The notes: generated by a model from the letters alone, not told the origin. Numbered from the stretch's first letter, positions 18,550 through 27,815 are shown. The stretch is 64,000 nt of DNA from Rhodococcus gordoniae (GCF_001646655.1 NZ_LPZN01000011.1:101496-165495), one strand, 5' to 3'. Program-made: numbers and translations.

Positions 18550-18567
18550 AGAGTAGAGGGCTACTCG
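18550..18567. promoter_or_regulatory. Palindromic operator, site 1 of the local regulon
   Basis: AGAGTAGAGGGCTACTCG, with perfect arms GAGTAG/CTACTC. It lies upstream of the minus-strand five-gene operon (start 18468). It is one of five related 18-bp sites within 18.5-27.9 kb. Confidence 0.7.
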
Positions 18568-18659
18568 ATTCGTGGTGGGACAGCGCGTGTGGCGCTGCGG
18601 GACCGGCAACTTGGCTCCGCTGCGGCAACTCTGCAGGGGGTCGTGCGTCTGCCGGTGAA

Positions 18660-18677
18660 CGAGTAGTGGAGTACTCG
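18660..18677. promoter_or_regulatory. Palindromic operator, site 2 of the local regulon
   Basis: CGAGTAGTGGAGTACTCG, arms CGAGTA/TACTCG. It is 74 bp upstream of the plus-strand lipoprotein start (18752) and 92 bp from site 1. The two sites serve divergent transcription units. Confidence 0.7.
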
Positions 18678-18751
18678 TGACCGGACGTATCCGTCGGTTC
18701 TACGGTCATGACGAATCGAAGAACTGCCGGAGCTCCAGCAGAGGTTGCGAG

Positions 18752-19123
18752 ATGCGCGCGCTCGAAGGCTTCAACACACGATCTCGGTATCGGACGGCCG
18801 GTGCCGTTGCGGCGTTGGCGCTCTGCGTCGTGGGAGTCGCGGGGTGTGATCGGACGTCCGGGGGATCGGGGTCGCCGACATCGTCGATGACGGGGAGTGC
18901 GCCTCGGCCTTCGTCGGAGTCCGTGCCGCCGACGATCGAAACAACGACGTGGTCGGCAACGACGTCATACACGGTGCCGACACGTAACCCGGGTCCTCGA
19001 CCGACTACGACGGACACACCGCCTGGCCCGACGACGACCACAGAGCCCACGGTTCCCACCACAACCGACGTGACGGGTGACGACGTACCACCCGACGAGG
19101 ATGTGCCGGTCCCCGATGAGTGA
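18752..19123 (+). CDS. Small Thr/Pro-rich lipoprotein
   Basis: A 123-aa product from the ATG at 18752. A signal peptide (basic start, then AGAVAALALCVVGVAGC) ends in a lipobox, VAGC, with the acylated Cys at residue 32. The mature part is a low-complexity Thr/Ser/Pro stretch with an acidic end and no folded domain that I can see. It overlaps the next gene by 8 bp (19116-19123), so the two are coupled. The longer upstream reading from 18677 would start inside the operator and is rejected. The likely role is surface attachment or a spacer for the membrane protein that follows. Confidence 0.7.
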   Translation: MRALEGFNTRSRYRTAGAVAALALCVVGVAGCDRTSGGSGSPTSSMTGSAPRPSSESVPPTIETTTWSATTSYTVPTRNPGPRPTTTDTPPGPTTTTEPTVPTTTDVTGDDVPPDEDVPVPDE

Positions 19124-20071
19124 CGACGCCACCCGCTCGACAACGGCATATCCGCCCCATATGTGGGTCGGCCTGCTCGCCGGCATCGTCGCTCCGACAA
19201 CCCTGCTGACGGGTCTGTGTTACTACTTCGGTTTCGTCTCCGCCCGAGCATATTCGCGTACTTCGCTGTCGACACGGGCGCTTTCGGTTTCACGACGGCC
19301 GATTACGTGTTGCGCAGCGTCAGCGTCCTGTATCCCGCGCTCGTCTCGTTCCTCGCGGTGGCGTGTGTGGCGTTCTGGGTCCGCACCTACGGTCTGCGGC
19401 TGGTTCGGCGAGGCCGGCAACGTCGAGTCGTCCGGCACGCCGGATGGAGCGCGATCGGCGTGGGAGTCCTGCTCGTGGCCCTGTCGGTGTCGGCTGTGAT
19501 GGTGCCGCGGTTCTCTCCGGTACGCAGCGCGATGCTCGTTCCGATCTTCCTGGCGGTAGGAGCTGTGCTGATCATCGTCGGAGTGGGCATCCGGTCGGCG
19601 CTGGGCGCGGACGGTGTCTCGACGGTGTCTGCCGCGGAGCGATCGACCTGGTTGTTCGCGGGTGTTGCGCTCGTGTTGGCGCTGTTCTGGTGCACCAACA
19701 TCTTCGCCACCGAGTACGGACGTGGTCAGGCACAGAACGTTGCGTCCGAACTGTGGGACAAGGAGAGCGTCGTCGTGCTCGACACCGCCGACCGTCTGTA
19801 TGCGCCTGCGAACCTCGTGCACGAGACGGTTCTCGATCCGAGTTCGGAGGAACGATTCGGTTATCGGTACCAATGCCTGAGATCGCTGTTGGTCGGACAG
19901 AACTACTGGGTGCTGCTGCCTGCGCGGTGGACGACCCAGTACGGATACGTCCTGGTTCTCCCCGTCGACGAGTACTCGCGCATCAGCATGACGCGGCTGG
20001 AAGGGATCGACGAGACTGACGCGGCGAACTGGGATGGGGAATGGACGTGCCCGGAGGTCGCCCCGTTCTGA
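19116..20071 (+). pseudogene. Multi-pass membrane protein of unknown function, interrupted by a -1 frameshift
   Basis: The N-terminal part reads from the ATG at 19116 (MSDDATRSTTAYPPHMW, a first membrane helix, CYYFGFVSARAY). The rest continues in another frame from about 19251 (FAYFAVDTGAFGFTTADYVL) through at least three more membrane segments and a C-terminal domain (about residues 190-310). The two parts join perfectly if one T is added in 'gcatattcgc' (19248-19257). No slippery heptamer is visible, so this is either a real single-base deletion or an assembly error. I do not recognise the family. It is coupled to the lipoprotein gene and lies just upstream of site 3 of the regulon. Confidence 0.6.
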
Positions 20072-20090
20072 GACGCCACGTGAGCACATT

Positions 20091-20108
20091 CGCGTAGCGC
20101 ACTACTCG
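20091..20108. promoter_or_regulatory. Palindromic operator, site 3 of the local regulon
   Basis: CGCGTAGCGCACTACTCG, one base different from site 4. It lies 70 bp upstream of the DUF2235 start (20179). Confidence 0.7.
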
Positions 20109-20178
20109 TGCCTGCCGCACCCCGCCGCGTGACGATCGTTGCACCAGCTTCGAACCGATGCGGCAAGGACGAATCGAC

Positions 20179-21204
20179 ATGCCGAAGAACATCATCTATT
20201 GCGCTGACGGAACCTGGAACTCGGGAGAGCGTACGCGCACGAATGTGCACCGCTTCCACGAAGCGCTGGCGACGACCACCACTCAGGACAAGATCTACGA
20301 CCCCGGAGTGGGTACGGAAGGGAACCTGCTGTCGCGTTTGCGCGGTGGCGCCTTCGGGCACGGTCTGATCGAGAACGTACGGGAAGGCTACGGACGTATC
20401 GCCGACGTCTTCGAAGAAGGTGACCGTCTCTTCCTCGTCGGCTTCAGCCGCGGCGCGTACACCGCGCGGAGCCTCGGCGGCATGATTGCCTACTGCGGGC
20501 TGCCGTCCCGTCGTCCCACCGATCGCCTCGTCGACCAGGCCTTCCACGCCTACCGCAACCGGACAGGCGACGACTCGAAGTGGGCCGGTCTTCCTGACGG
20601 AATCCGTATGGTCGACGGGCACATCGAGATGATCGGCGTGTGGGACACGGTCGGAACACTCGGAATCCCGGGTGCGCTCTTCGGTCGGCTCGACCAGAAG
20701 GACTACGGCTTCCTGGATACCCGGCTCCATCGGAACGTCAAGGCCGGCTACCACGCGCTGTCGCTCGACGAGCGGCGCCGCCAGTTCCCACCGACTCTCT
20801 GGGAAGGCCCAGCGGCGGACGGACAGACCATCGAACAGGTGTGGTTCGCGGGAGTGCATTGCGACGTCGGCGGTGGCTTCCCGACGACCTCGCTCGCCGA
20901 CATCAGCCTCGCCTGGATGTTGTCGAACGCCGAAAGGCACGGCGTCGAGATCGACCCGGCCGTCGCGGCGACCTATCCCGCACTTCTGCTGGACTGCACC
21001 GCGGCGCTCGGACCGGTCAACGAGTCGTGGAATCCCCTGTGGGGCTTCCCGCATCGCCGGACGGTGGGGGACGATGCGCGCGTGGCCGACTCGGTGGTCT
21101 TCCGGGTGACCATGAACTCCCGGTACTCACCTCCGCTGACCATGGACAACAACCCCCGGCGGCTGTCGGCGTCGTACCGGCTCGCCTCGGTGGTTCGCAT
21201 CTAG
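20179..21204 (+). CDS. DUF2235 alpha/beta hydrolase (Tle1-like lipase/phospholipase fold)
   Basis: A 341-aa protein from the ATG at 20179 with AAGGA 9-13 nt upstream. The start 'NIIYCADGTWNS' and the nucleophile elbow GFSRGAYTAR (Ser90) are typical of DUF2235, the family that includes type VI phospholipase effectors Tle1. The later GVHCDVGGGF gives the usual His/Asp region. The expected reaction is ester hydrolysis of lipids. It is cytoplasmic by sequence, with no signal peptide. The peroxidase gene follows after 40 bp, so both probably share the promoter with site 3. Release of fatty acid for the neighbouring oxygenase-like protein is a reasonable inference. No type VI secretion genes are present here. 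Confidence 0.85.
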   Translation: MPKNIIYCADGTWNSGERTRTNVHRFHEALATTTTQDKIYDPGVGTEGNLLSRLRGGAFGHGLIENVREGYGRIADVFEEGDRLFLVGFSRGAYTARSLGGMIAYCGLPSRRPTDRLVDQAFHAYRNRTGDDSKWAGLPDGIRMVDGHIEMIGVWDTVGTLGIPGALFGRLDQKDYGFLDTRLHRNVKAGYHALSLDERRRQFPPTLWEGPAADGQTIEQVWFAGVHCDVGGGFPTTSLADISLAWMLSNAERHGVEIDPAVAATYPALLLDCTAALGPVNESWNPLWGFPHRRTVGDDARVADSVVFRVTMNSRYSPPLTMDNNPRRLSASYRLASVVRI

Positions 21205-21244
21205 CCGGTCTCCACCGGCATCGATATCGACGACGGGAACCTCG

Positions 21245-22867
21245 ATGTTCACACCTTTGCTGTTACCGACTCGCCGTCCACGTCGGCACCACTCCACGAT
21301 GAAGTTGTCGCCCCTGCTCTCCGGTCGCCTCCCGTGGATCGGGGCCGAGCTGGTCGGGCGGATCCCGGTCGCTCGACGGCAGGCCAGCAGACTGGCGATC
21401 GAGAAGTATGCCAACGCTGTGCCGCCGCGTCCGCGCCCGCTGACGCTGGCTGCCGACTACACCACGTGGACGAGTCTGACCGACCGCACCTACAGCGGTC
21501 GTCACCTCCCTCCGTCCACCACACCGCCGGAGGAACTGCCGGCGGTCGGGGACGTGGTAGCGCTGTTCCGGCGCACCCGTGAGATTCCCTCGACCGACAC
21601 GAGTGTGTGGTTCGCGTTCTTCGCGCAGTGGTTCACCGACAGCTTCCTGCGCACGAACAGCAAGGACCCGCGGAAGAACGACTCGAACCACGAGATCGAC
21701 CTGTGTCAGATCTACGGGGTGAACCAGGCCAAGACGACGATGCTGCGGGCCGGCTACGGAGGCCGCCTCGACAGTCAGGTCATCGACAAGAAGGAGTATC
21801 CGCCGTTCCTGTTCGCAGCGCGCACACCGGGGGAGGAGCTCCGGTTCGTTCCGAAGTTCGAGGGTCTGCACGACCGGGAGTACTTGCTGGACACGGTTCT
21901 CCGACTGTGCCCGGACGAGCGGAAGAAGTCTGTGTTCGCAGTCGGACTCGAACACGGCAACAGCACGATCGGCAACACCGTGCTGAACGTGCTGTTCCTC
22001 CGCGAACACAACCGGATCGCCGGCATTCTCGAAGGCGCGTACCCGGAGTGGGACGACGACCGGTTGTTCGAGACCACCCGCAACATCATGATCGTCATCC
22101 TGTTGAAGATCGTCATCGAGGAGTACATCAAGCACATCGGACCGTTCGACTTCCCGATCGAGTTCGTCCCGTTCATGGCGGACAATGCGCCGTGGAACAG
22201 AACGAACTGGTGTGCAATCGAATTCAACCTCCTGTACCGGTGGCATTCGCTGATTCCGGATACGGTGGTGTTCGATTCGCAGCGGGTGAGTACGCGGATA
22301 TTGGTCGACAACAATCCCTTGGTGCTCGACAGGGGCATCGAGTCGATCATCGACCAGTGCTCGCGGCAGAAGGCGTCGAGGATCGGCCTCGGGAACACCC
22401 CGGCCTTCCTGATCGACCGCCATCCGATGTGCCCCGACCGTGAGTCGGTGGAGGAGAGGACCGTCGGGCTGATGCGTCAGGCGCGGCTGCGTTCGTTCAA
22501 CGATTACCGGGAGGCGTTCGGACTCGGGCGGCTGACGAGCTTCACCGAGCTCACCGGGGACGTCGAGGTGCAGCAGAAGCTCGCGCGGCTCTACGGCGAT
22601 GTCGACGCGGTCGAGTGGTATGTGGGGATCTTCGCCGAGGACTATCCCCGGCACCGCATGATGGGGGAGCTGCTGACCACGATGGTCGCCCACGACGCGT
22701 TCACGCAGGCGTTCACGAACCCGCTGCTGGCGCGCCACGTCTACCACGAGGACACCTTCTCGAAGATCGGCATGGGGATCATCGAGCAAACGCACTGCCT
22801 GCAGCAGATCGTCGAACGAAACTCGCGCACCTGCGACAAGGCGTACGCGAGCTTCCGCATCGAGTGA
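21245..22867 (+). CDS. Cyclooxygenase-like (animal-type) heme peroxidase
   Basis: A 540-aa member of the prostaglandin synthase/alpha-dioxygenase superfamily, from the ATG at 21245 (GGGAA upstream; ATG at 21299 is an alternative). Family landmarks: WFAFFAQWFTDSFL (121-135), EIDLCQIYGVNQAKTTML (150-167), LFLREHNRIAG (250-260) and EFNLLYRWHSLIPDT (326-340). By eye Tyr331 and His334 match the catalytic Tyr385 and proximal heme His388 of prostaglandin synthase, and Gln128 matches its distal Gln. The distal His207, however, aligns with Asp132. It therefore may use the tyrosyl-radical oxygenase chemistry more than peroxidase chemistry. Fatty acids released by the DUF2235 protein are plausible substrates. 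It is convergent with the EEP gene (10 bp apart). Confidence 0.85.
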   Translation: MFTPLLLPTRRPRRHHSTMKLSPLLSGRLPWIGAELVGRIPVARRQASRLAIEKYANAVPPRPRPLTLAADYTTWTSLTDRTYSGRHLPPSTTPPEELPAVGDVVALFRRTREIPSTDTSVWFAFFAQWFTDSFLRTNSKDPRKNDSNHEIDLCQIYGVNQAKTTMLRAGYGGRLDSQVIDKKEYPPFLFAARTPGEELRFVPKFEGLHDREYLLDTVLRLCPDERKKSVFAVGLEHGNSTIGNTVLNVLFLREHNRIAGILEGAYPEWDDDRLFETTRNIMIVILLKIVIEEYIKHIGPFDFPIEFVPFMADNAPWNRTNWCAIEFNLLYRWHSLIPDTVVFDSQRVSTRILVDNNPLVLDRGIESIIDQCSRQKASRIGLGNTPAFLIDRHPMCPDRESVEERTVGLMRQARLRSFNDYREAFGLGRLTSFTELTGDVEVQQKLARLYGDVDAVEWYVGIFAEDYPRHRMMGELLTTMVAHDAFTQAFTNPLLARHVYHEDTFSKIGMGIIEQTHCLQQIVERNSRTCDKAYASFRIE

Positions 22868-22876
22868 GCGGGCCTG

Positions 22877-23842
22877 TCAGAGGAGACGCACGACGACCGG
22901 CGCGTGATCGGAGTTCACTGTGGCCCGCCGCAAGCGGGGGTCTGCGGTGATTCCGGTCAGTGCATCGGTGACGGCTGTGGCGGACTCGAGGTGGTCGAGC
23001 AGCCGATGGCTGACCAGGATGTGGTCGATCAGCTCGGGTTGCCCTTCGAAGATTCGTGAGAAGCGGTGCTCCTCGGGAATCAATGAGGCGACGTTCCACA
23101 GGCGGGTTCGGCCGCCGTGGGCGGGGCGTAGGGACCCGCCGGTGCCGATCTGGGAGCCGGGCGGCCCGTGGAGCACCCGGGTGGTGGCGGCGTCGGCGGT
23201 GTCGTTGAGGTCGCCGAGCACGATGACGGCGGGGTCGTCGCGCGGCGACCGGTCCTCGATCGCACCGTCGAGCAGAGCGGTCGCCGCTGCTCGCACGGTG
23301 GCGGCTTCGGCTGCCCGCCGGTAGAGCGCGTAGGCACCGAAGCGGGCACGTTCGTCCTCGTCGCGTGGAGCGAACCGGTTACCGGGATAGGTGAGCAGCT
23401 TGGACTTCAGATGCGCGGTGATCAGATCGAGCACACCGATCTCCGTCGCGACCCGAACCCTCAACGCGCCCCGTCCCATTCGCGTGGCGAAGCTGTCGGG
23501 CGCAGACCCGTCGGCCACCCGCACGGATCCCAGTGGCTCCGGATAGACGGTGATCTCGGACGAGTCGAGAAACGCCGGTCGGGACACGAAACCCACCCGG
23601 ATCCCGCGCGGATCCGGATGGGCGGACAGGCATCGGTGCCAGTGGTCGGGTAGCAGGGCGACGAGGTCGTCGAGGGCGGCAGGGTCGCCGACCTCCTGGA
23701 CCGCAAGGATGTCGGCGTCGACTTCGGTCACGATGTCGGCGAGAGTGTCGAGCTTGCGCTGGTAGACCTCGTCGTTCGGAGGTCCGGATTCGTGCCCCGG
23801 ACGGTACAGGTTCTCCAGGTTCCACGTCGCAACGGTGACCAT
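22877..23842 (-). CDS. Endonuclease/exonuclease/phosphatase (EEP) family protein
   Basis: A 321-aa protein from the ATG at 23842 with GGGAGG upstream. EEP motifs are in order: TWNLENLYRPG, ILAVQEVGD (metal Glu), ITAHLKSK, VIVLGDLNDTADA, ELIDHILVSH and NSDHAPVVV (catalytic His). The family includes DNases, sphingomyelinases and phosphoinositide phosphatases, and the substrate cannot be told from the sequence. No signal peptide is visible. Site 4 of the regulon is 93 bp upstream, which ties it to the peroxidase, catalase-like and protease genes. Confidence 0.87.
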   Translation of the reverse strand: MVTVATWNLENLYRPGHESGPPNDEVYQRKLDTLADIVTEVDADILAVQEVGDPAALDDLVALLPDHWHRCLSAHPDPRGIRVGFVSRPAFLDSSEITVYPEPLGSVRVADGSAPDSFATRMGRGALRVRVATEIGVLDLITAHLKSKLLTYPGNRFAPRDEDERARFGAYALYRRAAEAATVRAAATALLDGAIEDRSPRDDPAVIVLGDLNDTADAATTRVLHGPPGSQIGTGGSLRPAHGGRTRLWNVASLIPEEHRFSRIFEGQPELIDHILVSHRLLDHLESATAVTDALTGITADPRLRRATVNSDHAPVVVRLL

Positions 23843-23935
23843 GCGCTCCTCCCGGGATCTCCGCGTCGTCACGATGCGGATCCGGACGGCGCTGCGTTCT
23901 TCTCCCCAGCATGGAGGGCGGCCGTCGGCATGTCG

Positions 23936-23953
23936 CGAGTAGCGCACTACTCG
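23936..23953. promoter_or_regulatory. Palindromic operator, site 4 of the local regulon
   Basis: CGAGTAGCGCACTACTCG, with perfect 7-bp arms CGAGTAG/CTACTCG around CGCA. It lies in the 118-bp gap between the regulator stop and the EEP start, so it should act on the EEP gene. Confidence 0.75.
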
Positions 23954-23960
23954 TCGAGCG

Positions 23961-26555
23961 TCACTCGTCCTCGTTGCGCATCAAGCGTCCGAGCTGTTCG
24001 CGATCGCAAACACCGAGCTTGATACACGCCCGATAGAGATGGCCTTCGACGGTGCGGACCGACACGAACAGTCGCTCGGAGATCTGCCGGTTCGTCAGAC
24101 CCGTGGCGACGAGCGCGGCGATCTCCCGCTCGCGGGCGGTCAACGGCAAAGGGTGGGCCGCAGACTGGATCGCAGGTGTCGTGATCCCACCGCAGCGGGC
24201 GGCGAATTTGAATGCCCGGGCGGCGGATTCGGTGCTCTGTCGCCTGTCGCCGTCGTGCGTGTGGGCGGACGCCGCGAGCGCTGCGGCATCCGCAGCGTGA
24301 AGGAACAGCCCATGTTGCTCGAAGTCATCGCTGACCGCGTCCAGTTCGGCCGCATCCGCCTTGGCCACGGCGGCCGCGTGGCGGGCTTGGAGCGACGCCA
24401 CCGGACCGTCGACGTGGTCGACGAGTTCGGCCAGGCGGCACGCGACACTGCGGTCTCCGAAGCGCGCGGCGTCGTGAAGGGCGTCGGCCTCGACGGCGTA
24501 CTGCCCGGACGTGCGGGCGGCCTCGGCGGCTTCGCGGGCGAAGGCGACGCTGCGCTGCTCGGAGTTCTCGGCGGCAGCCAGCCAGGACTGTGCGATCAAC
24601 CGGGCGGGACGATGGATCGCCGTGTGGAGTCCGGTGTGTTCGTCGGCGTCGTCGAGGACACGCTGTGCTTGCTGGGGTTGCCCGAGTACGGCGTACGCCT
24701 TGGCCAGAAGAATGGTTGCGGGCACTCGCCACGGCAGGGGAACTTCGGCCGTGAGCGCAGCCAGCGCCTGTTCGATCTCCGAGACGACCTCGGGAAAGCA
24801 ACCGCGGTTCGTGTGGATCACGGCGGCCATGATCTTGGAGATCGCCCATGCGAGGTACTGACCGGACGAGGAGAAGTACGAGATCTCGGCGACCCGCTCT
24901 TCCGCCAGCGCGAGGTCGCCGATCTGGGCGAGGGCGACGACGTCGCCGTACCGGATCATCGTGCGGATCATGCCGTCGGTCGATTTCCGCATGTCGAAGC
25001 AGCGGCGGGCGATGGGTTCGAACTCGCTGCCGCGACCGGCGACCGTCATGGCCAGTCCCGCGCTGAAGGCAGCCCATTCGACCGCCTGGGCCAGTGCGTC
25101 CGGGTCGGACAGGACTTCGGCGGAAAGCGAGAGTCCCTCGTCGAGCTTGTTCTCGTGGACGGCGACCGAGGCCGTCACCGCGTCGACGAGCGTGCGCAAC
25201 GCGGGGTGGTGGGTCCGCTCGCGCAGCAGGTCGAGGATCTCGTGGGCGCGCTCGACCTCACCGAGCGACCAGAAGAGAATGGATACCTGCGGCATGCCCC
25301 ACTGGATGAGCTCGAGTTCGTTCATGCCCTCCGGGTCGAATCGGGACAGTGTCTTCTCGGCGCGTCCGGGGTGGCCCTGCCACAGGAGCGCGCGGGCCAG
25401 CAGTTCGGCGGCGGCGATACCGCCCCCACGTTCGCAGGCCCGGCGGGCGATGCGTTCACCGAGCGGATGATTCGACAACGAGACCGCGTCGCGCGCCGCG
25501 GTGACGAGGAGTTCGGTGTCGGGAGTGCGATCGCTGCCCATGTAGAGCTCGGCGAGGCGGATGCGTTCCGCAGCGGTACCCGTCCCACGTTGCTGTAGCT
25601 CGTCGACGAGCCGCCCGCGGAGCCTGCGGGCCGATGCGGTGCCCATGCGTCCCCGCACGACCTCGCCGAGCAGGGGATGACTGAATCGCACGTCGAGCCG
25701 GGAGCCGTCGGGCTCGATGCGGATCAGGTCGCGCATCTCGGCCGCGTCCACGGCGTCCTCACCGGCGATGCGGAGCAGAATGTCGAGGTCGAGCGGCTCG
25801 CACAAGGCGAGCGGTCCGAGAGCGGTACGGACCTCCCGGCCGGCGCGATCGAGGCGCGATTCCAGCAGTTCGGTGAGCCCGGGTGTCGCGGCGGTCTGCC
25901 CGCGGAGCTGCCACACCCCGGACACCTGCACCAGATGTCCCGCATCGAGGGCACCTTCGACGAGATGCCGGAGGAACAGCGCATTGCCGCCGGACATCTC
26001 CCACATGACGTCGGCGCTCAGTTCCTCGAGCTGCCCGTCGAGGACGGACCGGACGAGACGGATGCTTTCTTCTTTGGTGAACGGACGCAATTCGATGCGC
26101 CGCAGGTAGTCGTCCTTCCACAGCGAGGTGACGGCGTCGGGGACGGGTTCGCCGGAGCGGATCGTCGCGATGATCCGCACCGTGTGTTCGATCGCGAGCT
26201 GCTGGAGCAAGGTGGCCGACAGCTGGTCGAGTAGATGCGCGTCGTCGACACCGAGCACGATGTCTCCCTGCCGCAGGAGAGACCGTCGAGCGGATCCGAC
26301 CAATGCGACGGCGTCGCGGGTCGTGGACGGATCGACGAGCGGGGCGAACGCACCGAGTGGAATGCCGCGTGCCGACTCGGTGCCCGCCACCCACTGCACG
26401 GGCGAACCGAGGGAATCGGCGACGAGGTGCGCGAGCGTGGTCTTGCCGACCCCGGCGGCGCCGATCAGGATGGCGCCCTGACCGTCTCCGGTCAGCTGGG
26501 ATCGGATCGTATCGAATTCGTCGGGACGATCGACCAACTGCCAATTGATGGCCAC
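23961..26555 (-). CDS. Large ATP-binding LuxR-family (LAL-type) transcriptional regulator
   Basis: An 864-aa protein from a GTG at 26555. The N-terminus has an ATPase domain with Walker A GAAGVGKTT (32-40) and a Walker B-like VLGVDDAHLLD. A long alpha-helical repeat region (about 330-770) follows, suited to ligand or partner binding. The last 65 residues are a LuxR/GerE helix-turn-helix (LTAREREIAALVATGLTNRQ, then VRTVEGHLYRACIKLGV). LAL proteins are usually activators of nearby genes that bind palindromic or repeated sites. The gene lies between the catalase-like gene (64 bp upstream, same strand) and the EEP gene. The five 18-bp palindromes around it are the obvious candidate targets. Cotranscription with the catalase-like gene from site 5 would give autoregulation. 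Confidence 0.9.
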   Translation of the reverse strand: MAINWQLVDRPDEFDTIRSQLTGDGQGAILIGAAGVGKTTLAHLVADSLGSPVQWVAGTESARGIPLGAFAPLVDPSTTRDAVALVGSARRSLLRQGDIVLGVDDAHLLDQLSATLLQQLAIEHTVRIIATIRSGEPVPDAVTSLWKDDYLRRIELRPFTKEESIRLVRSVLDGQLEELSADVMWEMSGGNALFLRHLVEGALDAGHLVQVSGVWQLRGQTAATPGLTELLESRLDRAGREVRTALGPLALCEPLDLDILLRIAGEDAVDAAEMRDLIRIEPDGSRLDVRFSHPLLGEVVRGRMGTASARRLRGRLVDELQQRGTGTAAERIRLAELYMGSDRTPDTELLVTAARDAVSLSNHPLGERIARRACERGGGIAAAELLARALLWQGHPGRAEKTLSRFDPEGMNELELIQWGMPQVSILFWSLGEVERAHEILDLLRERTHHPALRTLVDAVTASVAVHENKLDEGLSLSAEVLSDPDALAQAVEWAAFSAGLAMTVAGRGSEFEPIARRCFDMRKSTDGMIRTMIRYGDVVALAQIGDLALAEERVAEISYFSSSGQYLAWAISKIMAAVIHTNRGCFPEVVSEIEQALAALTAEVPLPWRVPATILLAKAYAVLGQPQQAQRVLDDADEHTGLHTAIHRPARLIAQSWLAAAENSEQRSVAFAREAAEAARTSGQYAVEADALHDAARFGDRSVACRLAELVDHVDGPVASLQARHAAAVAKADAAELDAVSDDFEQHGLFLHAADAAALAASAHTHDGDRRQSTESAARAFKFAARCGGITTPAIQSAAHPLPLTAREREIAALVATGLTNRQISERLFVSVRTVEGHLYRACIKLGVCDREQLGRLMRNEDE

Positions 26556-26619
26556 GGTAACTCAGTATAAGGAGGCCGGGAGCGTAAAAATATGGTTCGA
26601 GCAGTGCGAATACAGCTCA

Positions 26620-27747
26620 CTATTCGGGAATATCGGAAATTGTGGTCGGTTCCACGCGGTCGATTCCGTTCTTGCGGTGCCTGAATTCGCTCGACGCGTT
26701 GTAGACGCGGAGTTTCAGCCGATTGATCGAGCCCAACGGACGATGATCTGCGAGACCGGTCCACGAATTGAACGATACGACGTCTTCGGCGTAGGTGCGC
26801 AGCGCCGTGCTGCTGGTGCCCTGTCGGGGAATCCGAATTCGGGCCACCGGAACATGCCGTGACTCGCTCGTGGCCCACTGCACGGTGGCATCCTCGATCG
26901 GCATCCTCTCGGTGTCGGTGCAGAGCTGGACGCGCACCTCGTAGTCGGCACTGGTGTGCGCGAAGAACTGCTCGACGGACAGGCGATGCGCGTCGTCGCC
27001 GGCGCTGCGAGGAATGCGTTGTCCGGTGAGGCTCTTGACCGAATCGGAGAGGGGAGTGATGCAGATTTTGGCGACGTGGTCGCCGTAACGAAGCGCCGCC
27101 GCCGAATGATAGGTCTCACCGAGGACGTGATCGTTCGGTCGCGCAAACAATTGCACATCGTTCGGGAGGGTGAGGTGCAGTGGCGTGAAGATCCGCGAAG
27201 CGCCTCGGGCGAGAAAGCAGGCTGTCCGAAGCAGGGGGTCGGGAGTGCGTGCAAGGATCTTTGCGAACCGCATTCCCTTGCCGGCGTACGAACGCACATC
27301 GGCGAACGGAAACGTATCGCTGTTCACCAGAATGAAATCCTGATTCGTGTGTCCGTCCGGGATGATCCGGTCACCGCTCACACCCAGAACCTTGATCGCC
27401 ATTCCGCGGACTCCGCCCACCTGATCGCTGCGAAGCGCGCCTGCCGTGCTGGACAAGCGAACGAGCACCGGATATGTCCGGGCTTTCGCGAACAGTCCCT
27501 GCCGATAGGGCCGGGGCAGATTCGGATATACGGTCAGTTCTCCACGCATGACACCGAGCCCTTTGGCGTGGGCGTCGCGGATCGCATGCTTGTACTTCTC
27601 GGCGGCCCACTCGTTGTTACGGTGCAGCGACTCGACGATCCGCTCGATCAGGGCATCTTCGTCGGGGTCGCGTCGCTCCAGGTCGTCGCTGTAGCGGACG
27701 AAGGTGGGTGCGAGTTTCGGGTGGGCCGTGGAATTGGTGAGAGACAT
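26620..27747 (-). CDS. Catalase-like heme protein (small catalase/allene-oxide-synthase-like family)
   Basis: A 375-aa protein from the ATG at 27747 with GGAGAA upstream. The core matches the catalase fold: AHAKGLGVMRGEL gives the distal His (His60), then PVLVRLSSTAG, GVRGMAIKVLGV and FILVNSDTFPF (Asn142 in the distal pocket). The usual proximal Tyr motif of catalases (RLFSYxDTxxxR) is not visible. Instead the C-terminus has HRPLGSINRLKLRVY ... SSEFRH, as in the short catalase-family proteins related to allene oxide synthases. It may act on organic or lipid hydroperoxides more than on hydrogen peroxide. Site 5 of the regulon is 68 bp upstream, and the LuxR gene follows after 64 bp. Confidence 0.8.
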   Translation of the reverse strand: MSLTNSTAHPKLAPTFVRYSDDLERRDPDEDALIERIVESLHRNNEWAAEKYKHAIRDAHAKGLGVMRGELTVYPNLPRPYRQGLFAKARTYPVLVRLSSTAGALRSDQVGGVRGMAIKVLGVSGDRIIPDGHTNQDFILVNSDTFPFADVRSYAGKGMRFAKILARTPDPLLRTACFLARGASRIFTPLHLTLPNDVQLFARPNDHVLGETYHSAAALRYGDHVAKICITPLSDSVKSLTGQRIPRSAGDDAHRLSVEQFFAHTSADYEVRVQLCTDTERMPIEDATVQWATSESRHVPVARIRIPRQGTSSTALRTYAEDVVSFNSWTGLADHRPLGSINRLKLRVYNASSEFRHRKNGIDRVEPTTISDIPE

Positions 27748-27815
27748 GAGTTCTCCGATTGTCGGGACGGGCCGATCCGTGGATACGAGTCTGGCGGGGT
27801 CGAACCCGCGGGGCA

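Noticed and set aside
19248..19257. Programmed -1 frameshifting in the membrane-protein gene
   Set aside because: No slippery heptamer or following hairpin is visible. A deletion or read error is simpler.
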